From Dasypus novemcinctus (taxonomy: Eukaryota; Chordata; Mammalia; Cingulata; Dasypodidae), in the NCBI RefSeq assembly GCF_030445035.2, contig NC_080694.1, positions 69,207,147 through 69,271,146 of the forward strand: DNA of 64,000 bases, in the 5' to 3' direction. Below the pieces are notes generated by a model. The model did not search any database, had not been told where the DNA came from, and saw only the letters and a list, made by a program, of their open reading frames with translations. A program made the position numbers and the translations under genes. Position 1 is the first letter of the stretch, and the number at the start of each line of letters is the position of its first letter. This document shows, piece after piece, positions 11,745 through 23,194 of this stretch.

Positions 11745-12716
11745 TCAGTGGCAATGTGGTTATGTTCATAACATCACTGGACTCCATAAGGTACTGTATA
11801 CCTGGGCACAATGTGGTAAGCATCTGCATGTCCATCTTAAGTCTGCTGGAGGTTTTGTTGGCAATGTTTTCACCAGCCCAGAATGAGTACTCCAATGAGA
11901 CCTTTGGCAATTGGTGGCTGCCATGCATCATATTGACTACAAATCCTGGAACTGTGAATTTGTAGTTTATGTCTATCTATGGACTTGGGCCTATGTGCCA
12001 TCTCCTTATGCTATTGTAGGAGGAACTGCTAATATTACAAATGTGGAAAGATATTTTATGTACATTGTTTGCATTGTAATTTAACTGTATTACTACTGCC
12101 AATTGGAATGATGATCTTTTAATAGTTCAACAGCCCACTTTTGTTACATTTCCCATATGTTTAGATACCCCCTGTTATAGTGACACCAGGGAAAGAGTGT
12201 TGCAAATTATGCAGCAACACTTAGCACTCCCCCCCCACCCCCCGCCAGTGCCCTCGAGCCCTAGGTTTAATTGTAGCTGGCAGATCACAAATTAGAACAA
12301 AAATTAAATGCTTTGGAGGAACCTGTTATCTCTTTGGGTAATCCACTAGATGCTTTACAATACTGGATGCACCTACAGTGCCATCCCCAGTATAATTTTG
12401 TTTGTGTCACTCTCGTATTGTTCAATAATACAAAATGGAATTGGACTGCCATTTGTCTCCATTTGCAAGGAATTTGGAATCATGAAAATATTAGTTTAGA
12501 TTTATGGAGCCTACATGATAAAATCCTGGCCCTCCAAATGGCTCATCTTGCTACATTAAATCCTGAAGCTATTGCTAACAGCCTGCTAACCAGTTTATGA
12601 AATTTTGCCATTTGGGACCTCCTCCATCATAACTTTTGGTATTTGCTGGCTTTGGCCTGTCTTTTGCTACTTCTCTGGTGCTTACTGCTCATAATCCGTG
12701 CACATTTGCAAGAGTA
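11745..12716 (+). pseudogene. Endogenous retrovirus env remnant (class II-like)
   Basis: Multiple frames carry decayed envelope blocks in order: a surface-subunit-like 'PYAIVGGTANIT' (about 12005-12040), a region before the SU/TM boundary (about 12120-12270, 'LIVAG'-like after the cleavage area), and transmembrane-subunit ectodomain with 'LQGIWNHENISLDLW' at about 12460-12520. A hydrophobic membrane anchor lies at about 12610-12705, ending in a TAG at 12714-12716. Stops and frameshifts break it throughout, and no fragment exceeds about 95 codons. The order and motifs suggest ERVK-type env. It cannot make an envelope protein. Confidence 0.65.
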
Positions 12717-12935
12717 GATATATCGCATACAAACAGAAAACTCAATTACATCTAACTCGAAAAGCTTTACAGCACAATAAGATATGAACAACCCCATAGA
12801 AAAAGAGTCACCTAGGACAAGTTTCTTGTCCTCACTGGCTGGTAGTCAATGATGGGTAAGAGCCCCAGAGAGGACCAACCTAAGACAGGCACAGTCATAG
12901 CTGGTAGCCTTTTTCTATAATAATAAACAGGGAGA

Positions 12936-13349
12936 TGTGGGGAGCCCTGAAAAGCAGGGTCCCCAGAAGTCTGCAAAGCAGGCTCCAAGGTTCACAGTTA
13001 GAATGTAGACAAAGTGCACTGGAGAGTCTGGAGATAAATTAGGAGGTGCCCACTGGGCAATGTCATGTGCTGAACTAAATATGCTCAGTGTGGATAAGAA
13101 AGAAACTATTACCTGTAGGCTTATGAATAGAAGAATAACTTTTGTGTTTGTAGTGACCTGGAAATGCAAACCTTCTGAATGTGGTGTTTCCCCTTATGAT
13201 ATAAAATAAAGTGCACGTTCAAGCCAAGTGCCTGAGGTAGCTGCAAGCTCCTCATGGTCCACGTGGCCCCTGCTATTTTGTGTCTTTCATTTCTCAGCCT
13301 CACACTCCTCCCACCTCAGGAACCTGTTCAGCTGGTGTGGGTCACAGCA
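12936..13349 (+). mobile_element. 3' LTR of the class II-like ERV
   Basis: A purine-rich tract ('aaacagggaga') ends just before 'tgtggggagcc', the typical start of ERVK-type LTRs. A TATA-like 'gatataaaat' and an AATAAA at 13205-13210 mark U3/R. The LTR closes near 'gtgggtcacagca'; the exact end is uncertain by a few bases. No 5' LTR exists upstream: the left end is lost against the SINE/L1 cluster at 10.2 kb. Length is about 414 bp. Confidence 0.75.
13205..13210 (+). promoter_or_regulatory. LTR polyadenylation signal AATAAA
   Basis: AATAAA lies about 270 bp into the LTR, the expected place for the R-region poly(A) signal of an ERVK-type LTR. Confidence 0.6.
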
Positions 13350-15354
13350 TTGAAGTTGGAAAAAACACAGCTGAATAGTATGTCAAAACATTTCCAGCAT
13401 TTTAACTTGATTACATGAAGACATTATTGAAACCCTGTTTTAGTTACTGACCTAGAAAACTCTGAATGCCTCTCCCAAGAGCTGGAGAGTGGGTGTGCCC
13501 TTGTCAATCGGGTTAGCCCAATGGAGTCTTTCTTTTAATCATCCTTTCAAATAGGGAGAAGCACATTCTCTTACATTAATACAGTTTTTTTCACTTTTTT
13601 TCCATCACCATTGGCCTCTAATGAAATTTTAATACAACAGTTACACAGTATCTGTTCATGTACTGTGACTCTATGGAGGGCCAAAAACTATTGTAATAGC
13701 TAAGATCTTTCGCCTTCTCTTGGGCATGACAGCACCCCTCTTGAGAATGCATGCATTGAGAGAAATAAAGCAGGTACTAAACTGAGCTTGACCCAAACTT
13801 TAATATAGATATGAATAAATTAAAAGGAAATTAATTAAAAATAGTGATATTAGCTCTGGGCTGTGAGATCATGTGGTTTTTTTCTTTGTTTTTCTTTTAT
13901 TTCTCCTGCTTTTATGGTTTCCAAATATATATTACATGTACTTCCAAGGGATGCTTAGAAGATTCTATAAGATTATGCATATGAAAGGAAAATTATATTA
14001 TCTTTCCATTCCCCATCAATTTCAGGTGTTTCATATGTCTTAAACACTAAAAAAAAAAAAAAAAACACAAAAAGTGAAGGCATTGCTCCAGTATTCATTA
14101 TCCAATGAGCATTTGCTATAATCTGAAGAGTTGATCATATTTTTAAGCAGATTTAATTAAAAACCCTCATTCATTTAATCTTTTTAATTATTTTATTAAT
14201 AATTATATATTCAGACATTTATTGAATATGCAATTCATGTCATAAACCAATTTAAACACTGGAAAATAATATATGAATAAGATTAGTTCCATGTTATTGA
14301 AAAGTTTATCAATGTCTTCTTCCCAAACACACATGCTGACAATAAATAAAACGGGACAATGTCATAACACTGATATCAGACTTTGTAGGGAATTCAGAGG
14401 ATGGATTGATGAGATTTGGAAGCACTTTTCAGATGAGGTAAGATTTCAACTGGGTCTAGAATATTGAGTAGGAGAGTTTGAAGTGATAAATCTAATGTCT
14501 ATGAAGAAATGTCAGATATTATAAGAACATGTGATACTCTTTTCTAGTGGCCACAATTTCACCTTTCATAATGTTTTCCTTCTTCTGTAGTCCTTACAAC
14601 ACCGTAAAGTTTAGAGTTTTCATGCTTTCCCTATCCTGTGATCATTACCCTCAGATTTTTCATTTTTACCAAGAATTACACAACTGACAGTTTTGAAGTG
14701 TCCTGCAAAGAGGCCTCAAAACCTTAAAATAGAGATAGGATGGTTTCACTGTGGAAATTTGGGAGTCCCTGAGTTTAAGGATTGGAGAGAGAAAATCATA
14801 ACCCTGCTGTTCTCCCTATCCACACTTGAGTAGGTGGTGACTTTCTTTGCCATAGATATGATATAGCAAGGTGTGAGGATTCTGTCACATGTAGGGAGGA
14901 TTTTCAGGCTCTCAAAGGCTGGTGGTAGAAAAGTGGGGAATGTATTTACCAGTAAAATAATAAAATAGGATGATGAACAGGAAATTACCAAATTTCTGTT
15001 TTGTCAGTTAAGAACATCACACTCCTTTCCAAAATTTATCTTTCCCCACCCCCATCACTCAATAAAAGAAAGAACATTATAAACCCCAAGTACAGGTTGG
15101 GTTAATAATTGAACAAGAATAACCTTTCACATTGATTTCTCTCAACCTCTATGAAACTTCTCATTTCTCCACATTGGTGTGAAAAAAAAGTGTCTTGTGG
15201 ACTGACACTGAATTGGAGGCTGGTATTTTGAACAATTGGGAACTGCTTATTTAAACGCTTTGAGAAATTAATATCTTCCCCCTTCCATGATCTGCTGGGA
15301 TGATCTATTGAGCTGTGCTAATTTTCCAGCTAGAGACACTCAGTGTTTCCCTAT
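13350..15354. other. Intergenic sequence without recognised gene
   Basis: Mostly unique AT-rich DNA. It contains a poly(A) run at about 14049-14066 and AT-rich stretches at 14180-14270. No exon-like frame or repeat is identified with confidence. Confidence 0.5.
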
Positions 15355-15545
15355 TCTCCACAATCGTGGTTCTCAAACATTAGCCTGATCAGAACAGCCT
15401 GGCATGCTTGTTTATAAACCATGGTTGGCTGGGTCCATTTTTGGATTGTAGATTCAGTAGGTCTGAGATGGGGCCCAGGAAGTTGCATTTCTAACAATCT
15501 CCCTGCTACTGCTGGTCCAGGTACCAAACTGTCCTGTAGGAAAAA
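15355..15545 (+). mobile_element. MER5A-type hAT DNA transposon fossil
   Basis: The sequence contains 'gtggttctcaaacattag' near the left end and 'attcagtaggtctgagatgg' with 'gcatttctaacaa' in the middle, hallmarks of the nonautonomous MER5A (hAT-Charlie) family. It is ancient and diverged. The 70-residue antisense reading across it is a shadow. Confidence 0.75.
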
Positions 15546-15949
15546 GCCCAAACTCCTTATCATACCAGGAAATGGGAAAAGCTAAAGACCCCAATTCAGT
15601 GGCTTACTTCACTAGATGTGCAGAAAGTTTTCTCCTCTGGTAGTGGATGATGTTCTGCTAGTGGGTGGCTCTGCTCAGTCACTGAGGAACTCTCCTTCCC
15701 TCCTACTGCTCCATTCACCTCCAGCATTTGTTCTCATCTGCATGGTACCCTCCAAATCCACATTTCAGCCATGAAAGAAGAGTGAGGTAGGTGGGAGCAA
15801 GTGGCTTTATCCTTAGGAGGGTGGCCAAGAAAGGACACACAGTGGTGTGAAGTCTTACCTTAATATTTGCTAAAATCTCCACTTACTCTATTTGCACAAA
15901 TACTGCACTTACTATATTTTATAACTATATCTTTATTTATCTTTGTTCC

Positions 15950-16130
15950 TCATTAATCTTGGGGCTTTGTAAGCTAATGGACTATATTTTATTTATTGAA
16001 CTTTTTCTATATCTCTCTTCTTGTCATTTCTCTCTATTTATCTATGTACTTACCAAGTTAGCACCTTGTGTAATTCTTGATATATGGTGAACACCCTAGA
16101 AGTGCTTGTTGAATGAATGAATTGATGAAG
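15950..16130 (+). mobile_element. L2-type LINE 3' end fossil
   Basis: The block runs from a 'tgtaagctaatgg' segment to 'gtgcttgttgaatgaatgaa', matching the 3' end typical of LINE-2 (or MIR sharing that end). It is ancient and lies immediately downstream of the olfactory receptor pseudogene in that gene's orientation. Confidence 0.55.
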
Positions 16131-16192
16131 TTTCTGATGACAAAGGCTGATATTTTTTTTCTCTTGATGCCCTGATTTTCTTCCTATCTAAC

Positions 16193-17137
16193 TCATAAAT
16201 TGGCTAAACAATTTTCTCTCCACAGTATTCTCTTTACTGCACTCTTTACATCTTCTTTATTTCTTGAAGTGTAGCTCAGAGGGTAAAGGCTGGGTTTGAC
16301 AATTGTGTAAAAGAGAGAAAGGAACTCGCCTTCATCTTGGGATGTGCTATTCTGTGGCTTCATGTACATGGAAATGATTGTTCCATAAAACATAGCTACG
16401 ATTGTGAGGTGAGAACCACATGTATTCAGGACCTTATGCTGCCTTGCTTGTGACCTGATCCACATGACAACTTGAGTGGTAATTGCATATGAGATAAGAA
16501 TCAGTAATAGAGGTACTAGGAGAAAAATGACTCCAAGTGTAGAGACAATCTCAATAATATTTGAGTAGGCACAAGCCATCTTGATGAAGGCTGGCATCTC
16601 ACAGAAAAAATTATCTACCTCCCTGTGCCCACACCTTAGCAACTTTAAAGTCGAGGAACGAAGGATTAGGGTGCTGTCAATACTGCCCAACCAGGTGGAC
16701 AGCACCATCCTCTGGAAGAGCTGGGGATGCATTATTACCATGTTCTGAAGAGTTTGGCAAACAGCAGCATAGCTGTCAGAGGCCATCAGAGCCAAGAGAA
16801 GACACTCTGTGTCCCCCAGGTCAAGGGCAAAGAAAAACTGGAGCATGCACCCTTCATAGGTAATAGATTTTTTTTGACACTAGAGGTTTACCAGCATCTG
16901 CGGGATAATGCTGGTTGCAACACAGAGGTCCACAAAAGAGAGATCAGAAAAGAAGAAATACATGGGGGTATGCAGCTGTGTGTCCAGGTGAGATACGAGA
17001 ATGATAGTTGTGTTTCCTCTCAGAGTCCCAATATAGAAGAAGAAAACAACCACAGAGATAGCAAGCTCTAATCGGGGTTGATCTGAAAACCCCAGGAGGA
17101 TGAAGTATGTTCCAGAACTTCCATTGCCTGTTTCCAC
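16193..17137 (-). pseudogene. Olfactory receptor pseudogene (class II, family 2-like), one in-frame stop
   Basis: The frame is 315 codons with terminator, the normal length for an intronless odorant GPCR. The N-terminus has an N-glycosylation site (NGSS) and '[10 protein letters not shown]'. TM2 shows '[14 protein letters not shown]', ECL2 the cysteine-rich stretch, and TM6 'CGSHLTIVAMFYG'. Codon 86 is TAG (16880-16882) where relatives have TGG (tryptophan in 'LVNLWGP'-like context). The frame then continues unshifted to the natural end. Other lesions hit signature residues: the 'MAYDRYVAVC' motif reads 'MASDSYAAVC', losing the DRY arginine, and TM7 'NPLIYTLRN' reads 'YPLSYTSRN'. As a whole it resembles OR family 2 (2G/2B-like); the subfamily cannot be set by eye. 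No second receptor is visible in the window. Decay of the DRY motif suggests it was non-functional independently of the stop. Confidence 0.93.
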
Positions 17138-17800
17138 TGCTTATGAAAGGCTAGATTATACCATGGTAAACAGAAATGGTGTCAGACTTAGGCAGAACTG
17201 TAAAATCTCTGCAGTTTGTCATGGGTGCTTAAACCTCGGTGCTTTGTGTGTTTTCTCTCATTGGGGTATCTCTCTTTTTGCCAAGTATTCAGAGAATGTA
17301 GTGCCTTAATATGTAATCATATTCAAAGTGGTTCTAAAAATAACATGATAAATGCAATCAGACTAAATTGTATAATAGTGAAAGAACTTAATATGCTATT
17401 CACCTGTGGTTCAATGTATCTTTCTTAATAACGTTATAAATCCAATGATCTAGTTTTAAGAGTGGGATGTATTTGGAGGAGTTGTTCCTCCTAGACACTA
17501 TGATATTAGCATCACTAGACCCTGATTAGTGATAGCATTTCCCTTATGAAAGGGAGCTGGGAGTAAATTTTAAAACATATATATTCCTGGGATTAGCTCC
17601 ACTATTTGGTAGGAAAACCTCTTTGCATGTGTCTGCCTGCAGTCATGGTAATTGTAATCACAGTCGAGCTCACCAGCCCTTTCCTTTCCCATTCCTTCTC
17701 CTCCTCCTCCTCCTTATTGGGTGGCACTGCTCTTCCTCCATCAGGCTTGGTGTTTCCGAGGACACTGCTTTTCTTCTGTATGTTTTTATGCCAGGAACTA
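17138..17800. other. Unique sequence upstream of the OR pseudogene
   Basis: No gene recognised. There is a CT-rich run at 17695-17720. Any upstream noncoding exon of the receptor cannot be identified by eye. Confidence 0.4.
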
Positions 17801-18141
17801 AACAGCTTTCTTTTTTAAAAAATTAATTAATTTCTCTCCCATCCCCCGCACCCTGGTTGTCTGTTCTCTGTGTCTATTTGCTATGTCTTCTTTGTCAGCA
17901 GCACGGGAATCTGTGTTTCTTTTTGTTGACATGTGTGTGGCACCATTCCTGGGCAGGCTGCACTTTCTTTCCCATTGGGTGGCACTCCTTACGGAGCGCC
18001 CTCCTCCTTGCGCACATCAGCACTGTGCCTGGGCCAGCTCCATACGGGTCAAGGAGGCCCAGGGTTTGAACCACGGACCTCCCATGTGGTAGACGGACGC
18101 CCTAACCACTGGGCCAAGTCTGACGCCTGAACAGCTTTCTT
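17801..18141 (-). mobile_element. DAS-SINE, antisense, with 12-bp TSD
   Basis: Poly(T) and 'aattaattaatttctctccc' on the plus strand are the complement of the SINE tail. The head, at the right end, reads 'gtggtagacggacgcc'. Perfect duplications 'aacagctttctt' at 17801-17812 and 18130-18141 bound the element (17813-18129). Nearly complete, so relatively young. Confidence 0.93.
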
Positions 18142-18576
18142 ATTATTAGCCCTTACTTACATGTACAGAGGTCATATATTGCTTTGGATACTTTTAAGGA
18201 CTACTGTGTGCCTCACCACGTCAACAGCCTCATTAACTTGATGCACTTACACCCTAAACTAATTCCAGAACCATTTATTCACACAGCAACATAGCTGTCA
18301 GCTCCACCTACCTGGCCACTAGGCACAGTTAGCAAGGCACGCTATTCAAACAAAAGGCAACTCATTAAACAATCAGCGAGTTGATTTTCCCCATGGAATT
18401 CACACAAGCACATGCGTGGATCTTCTGGTAGCTTTAGAACTGTATAGGTAAAGCCATCACCTCACTTAGACTTTCAAATAATACAGATAAGGGATAAAAA
18501 TAAATCAATCTTACTATTATTTCTGATATTGTAGCATACCGTCCACTAGATGGAATGGTTAATGACTGAATGATTT
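18142..18576. other. Unique sequence
   Basis: About 430 bp with no recognised gene or repeat. Confidence 0.4.
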
Positions 18577-19225
18577 AAAAATTTTTTCAATCCAAGTAAT
18601 TCCTGACCCAGAGTACATTGGAAAATAACTTGATTTGCTGAAGTTATAGTAAAATAAAGTGAAGGTAAACTAACTGTAGTATATTGTTTAAATGCAAATC
18701 TTGTATACTGACATTTTACTGAAATAATTTATTAGCTCTAGCAGCTTTGTTGTTGATTTTTCCAGACATTCTAGATATGTAATCATGTCATCTGCGAATC
18801 ATGAAAGTTTTAATTCTTCCTTTCTATTTTGGATGCCTTTTATTTCTTCTTCTTGCCTGATGCTCTAGCTAGAACACCTAGCAATATATTGAACAACAGT
18901 GGTGGAAGTGGGCATTCTTGTTTAAATGCAAATATTATAGTATTATAATTGTAAAGAGTGGTCTGCTGCCAGTAATGTGAGATAGAGATGCGGTTTTACC
19001 AATAGAAAAATGCAAATTGAATTGCGTCCACTTTTTATGTAGTAGGATTTCAGTTAAGTCAAATATTGCTCTTAAGTGCCTAGAATGCCTAGGATCAAAC
19101 CCAGAGTCACCACTTAGAAGCTCTGTGCCCTTGGGCAGTTAATTAACCTGCTCGTACCTAGGTTCTTTATGTGTTAAGTAAAGATAATAAGAGTCCCTTC
19201 TTCCAAGGGAGGCTGTGAAGAGCAG
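18577..19225 (+). repeat. Direct duplicate B with an inserted L1 fragment and MIR
   Basis: Partner of 8577-8962, in direct orientation and about 10 kb away. It retains more of the MIR (about 19080-19215: 'cttgggcagttaattaacc' through 'aaagataataagag'). A 218-bp L1 piece (18700-18917) interrupts it. The duplicate probably predates the L1 tails that end each copy at different points. Confidence 0.75.
18700..18917 (-). mobile_element. Internal L1 ORF2 fragment flanked by 16-bp duplication, no poly(A)
   Basis: Antisense L1 reverse-transcriptase sequence; the complement of 'catgtcatctgcgaatcatg' overlaps the FADD region seen intact at 29490. It is bounded by perfect 'ttgtttaaatgcaaat' copies at 18684-18699 and 18918-18933. 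Neither the 3' UTR nor a tail is present, so this is not a standard retrotransposition product. Confidence 0.8.
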
Positions 19226-19227
19226 TA

Positions 19228-20316
19228 TTTTTTTTTCTTTTTTTTTATTGACTTTGTAATAATATTACATTAAAAATATATATATATGAGGTCCCATTCA
19301 ACCCCCCCACCCCCACCCCACCTCTCCCTCCCCAGCAACACTCATTCCCATCATCATGACACATCCATTGCATTTGGTAAGTTCATCTTTGGGCACCTCT
19401 GCACCTCATGGTCAATGGTCCACATCATGGCCCATACTCTCCCCCATTCCATCCAGTGGGCCCTGTGAGGATTTACAATGTCCGGTGATTACCTCTGAAG
19501 CACCATCCAGGGCAGCTCCATGTCCCAAAGACGCCTCCACCTCTCATCTCTTCCTGCCTTTCCCCATACCCATCAGCCACCATGTCCACTTTTCCCAATC
19601 CAATGCCACCTTTTCTATGTGGACATTGGATTGGTTGTGTCCATTGCACCTCCATGTCAAGAGGAGGCTCAGATTCCACATGGATGCTGGATGCAATCCT
19701 CCCACTTTCAGTTGTAATCACTCTAGGCTCCATGGTGTGGTGGTTGTCCTTCTTCAACTCCATCTTAGCTGAGTGTGGTGAGTCCAATAAATCAGATTGT
19801 AGGTGCTGGAGTCTGTTAAGGCTCAGGACCTGGCTATCACATTGTCAGTCCAGAGATTCAAATCCCCTAAATATATCTTAAACCCCAGCACTAACTGCAA
19901 CTCCAGCACATTAGCATGAAAGTCTTACGAAGAGAGATCCCATCTGAGTCCAGATTCATCACACATAAACACCAGTTCCAAAGAGGGGCCATCTGACCTG
20001 GTAGTTAACCCCATCTGCCATAACCATAACTCCCATGGGTCTCTTTAGCCCTCAAAGGAACCAATACCTGGGGGTTGTATCTGCTTTATCTGTCTCTCAG
20101 ACTCTGCTCAGTTGTGCATAAGGGCAATCCTTCTGAGAGCCTCCAGACTCTTTTTTAGAGACTCGTAGCCATATAAACTCATTTCTACCTTCCATTTCCC
20201 CCTTACATTAGGTCAAACAGCATTTTAAAGTCATGTTATTTTATGTAGACAGGGATATTCTGCTGATCCGCATTGAACCTTCCGTATAAGGTCATTTTCC
20301 AGTTGCATTTGTGAAA
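19228..20316 (-). mobile_element. LINE-1 3' UTR fragment, antisense
   Basis: Begins in a T-rich tail complement and aligns with 24815-25960. It covers only the 3' UTR, ending near 'tcattttccagttgca'. The overlapping readings at 19356-19881 and 19473-19787 are shadows of this UTR. Confidence 0.88.
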
Positions 20317-21389
20317 GCACTTGCACCATTCTTGGTTCCTATGATACTCTAAAAATTATAAACTGTATCCATCTACTTGCCATCCATTAGTAGTCTTTCT
20401 ACTCTTATTCTCTTCATTTTTCACATGAGTGATTTTACCATGATTGCTCAGAGCCAAAATGGAGGCATTTTCTATAATTTTGAGTAAATGAAAAAAAAAA
20501 AAAGAGAAAGAAAGCATAAGCTAATTTACCCCCAAATCCCTACTAACACAATGGACTCTTTGAATTGATAAACCTCATTGGTGGAGATGACTCTATTTCC
20601 CCAGTTACCTTTATTAAAAAATGCGCTTGGCTTTTTGGATCATTATTTTTAGGATAATGTTGGGAATGAAAAGGCCATACAGTTTGAGGGTTGTAATGGA
20701 CCTCAAAAGCCATGAGTCCAGCCTTCCACCTTGCATAGGAAATCACTCCACTGAATATCCACACAACTTGTATTTATATAACTTCAGAGACAGAAAATTC
20801 ATCACACGTGTAGTAACCTCTTTAATCAGTGCCTTTTACTTACCTTTTATATTGAGCTCAAGGATGGTCCTTGTGACACCCAGGCACAGCTTCCTTTTCT
20901 TTACTCTGGAAATAACAGAGTAAATTTATTTTATATGGCTTCACTAAAAATGGTTTATTATAATATAAAACATGGACTGAAAAAGAAACCCCAAAAATAA
21001 AAGTACAGCGTAATGATTTTAGGTGAATATTCTTGCAAGTACGTCGCCTGCAGCTTCTCCAGGGCTCCATCTCAGTCCAACCTTTCCTGCCCCCAAAGTC
21101 TCCAGCACCAGAGTTTTCTATCACTCACCTCCCTGCAGTTTTTAAGTTAAATTACCTACATGTGGATCCCTAACACATTGTTTAGTTTGGCTTATGAAAG
21201 ATTTTGCTTTGTCTTTTAAGTCTCTTTTAATATTATAATCTATTAACAAATATACTCTTAGAATTCCCTTCCTAGACTATGTAGAGTGTTGTTAACTGTC
21301 GCCAACACACATGAGCTTTAATTTTCATGCTTCTGGTTGATATATTTTGGACACACCATGTTTATCAAACACCTCCATGTAGTGAGATC
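20317..21389. other. Mostly unique sequence; possible L3/CR1 remnant at ~20690-20830
   Basis: Contains an A run at 20490-20502. The stretch 'ggacctcaaaagccatgagt' resembles the 3' part of the ancient L3/CR1 LINE family, weakly. No gene is recognised. Confidence 0.35.
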
Positions 21390-22188
21390 AGAAGTGAACA
21401 CAAGGGAAGTGGACTTGGCTCAACAGATAAAGCATCTGCCTACCACATGGGATGGCCACCATTCAAACCCAGGGCCTCCTTGACCCATGTGGAGCTGGCC
21501 CATGCACAGTGCTGATGCATGCAAGGAGCGCCCTGCCATGCAGGGGTATCCCCCGCATAGGGGACCCCCATGCACAAGGAGTGCATCCCATAAGGAGAGC
21601 CGCCCAGCACAAAAGAAAGTCTAGCCTGCCCAGGAGTGGTGCTGTACACACGAAGAGGTGAAAAGATGACACACACAAAAAAAGAGTCACAGATTACCCG
21701 TGCCCCTGACAAGAATAGAAGTGAATACAGAAGACACAGCCAATGGACACAGAGAACGGACAACTGGGGCAGGGGGAGGAGAGAGAAAATAAATAAAAGT
21801 AAATCTTCAGGTGGACAATGGGTATGGGGAAAGGCAGGAAGAGATGAGAGGTGGAGGCGTCTTTGGGACATGGAGCTGCCCTGGATGGTGCTTCAGAGGT
21901 AATCACCGGACATTGTAAATCCTCACAGGGCCCACTGGATGGAATGGGGGAGAGTATGGGCCATGATGTGGACCATTGTCTATGAGGTGCAGAGGTGCCC
22001 AAAGATGTACTTACCAAATCCAATGGATGTGTCATGATGATGGGAACGAGTGTTGTTGGGGGGGGGGAGAGGGGAGTGGGGGGGTGGGGTTGAATGGGAC
22101 CTCACATATATATTTTTAATGTAATATTATTACAAAGTCAATTAAAAAAAAAAAGTAAATCTTCAAAAAAAAAAAAAAGAAGTGAGCA
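21390..22188 (+). mobile_element. DAS-SINE, plus strand, split by an L1 tail
   Basis: The head 'gggaagtggacttggctcaa' and body run to 'agagagaaaataaataaaag' at 21800. The element resumes after the L1 insert with an A tail ending at about 22177. SINE TSDs are 'agaagtgaaca' (21390-21400) and 'agaagtgagca' (22178-22188), one mismatch. The SINE is therefore older than the L1 inside it. Confidence 0.92.
21795..22165 (+). mobile_element. Short L1 3' end nested in the SINE tail, 15-bp TSD
   Basis: About 340 bp of L1 3' UTR end ('ggaagagatgagaggtggag' to a poly(A)) lie between perfect copies of 'aaaagtaaatcttca' at 21795-21809 and 22151-22165. The A-rich SINE tail provided the endonuclease target. 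Confidence 0.93.
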
Positions 22189-22840
22189 GGTGTGCTCCAT
22201 TACTGAAAAAAAATCAGTGAACATCTAAAATTTGTGCACATTTTCTGAAATATATGTTAGCTATTTTTAGCAGTGAAACATATAACTGGCTCAATTTTAT
22301 CTTTGTATCACAAAAGGCCCCTGATATTTTTTATTAGAAATGTTGCCAAGGAATTATTTTCTATGTGAATTACTATTGCAAACCCAAATATAGGGCTTTT
22401 CATTTACATTTTTTAAACAGTTTTTTCCATAGAGATAGATTGGATCTTAAATTTTAGATATTATTAATATTTTAATATAAAATGGATGTGAATTAAAAAT
22501 GAAATTTAGAGTACTGGAGTTGAAGACAGAGTTAAAAAAGAGGCAGCTACATTTTAAATGAAACTCACTTATTCAGTTTCATGACATGGACTTCAATATT
22601 TTTCCATTTTATTTTCCTCAGGAAAATTTAATACAGATGAACCTAAGCACGTTTAAACCTAAATTGAATGGCATAGTAGTAATGAGAGAATACTAGGAAC
22701 ATTAAATCTTACTCTATATAGAATTTTGTAAAATATAAAAATATCTAAAATGGATCTCTTACTAATTATAAACAAAATGTGCACTGCTTTATCTGTACAG
22801 TGTCCAAGTGCAATAAGACAATATAAAAATAGTTAAGACC
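22189..22840. other. AT-rich unique sequence
   Basis: No recognised gene or repeat. Confidence 0.4.
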
Positions 22841-23015
22841 CTAGACTCTAGATTCAGACCATCTGTGGTTTTATTACAGCCACTTTCTCCTTGTATGAAC
22901 TTGGGCAAGTAATTAGCTTCTCTCATTCTCAGTTTCCTCATCTGTAAAATCCTGATTCCAGTAGCATCTGCTTCACAGTACTGTTGTGAGTCCTAAACAT
23001 AAAATATTTAGTGTG
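22841..23015 (+). mobile_element. MIR SINE fossil
   Basis: 'gaacttgggcaagtaattag' and 'cagtttcctcatctgtaaaa' are the MIR core and 3' part in order. Nearly full-length and diverged, as expected for this ancient family. Confidence 0.88.
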
Positions 23016-23194
23016 ATTCTTGGCACATTGAATGCAGGCAGGAACTTTAAAATCCATTGACTGTTTTGGTTGAAATTTACTATGATCCTTACTCCTGAGA
23101 GAATATTAAAATATTAATATTTATTTATGTCTCACATACCTTTCATGTTTTCTCCTTCATGGTAGACTGAGCACTAGCCTACCTATGGTCTGAC

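Noticed and set aside
19356-19881. Overlapping plus-strand frames of 99-138 codons
   Set aside because: They lie in the antisense L1 3' UTR and recur with disruptions in every other copy of that UTR.
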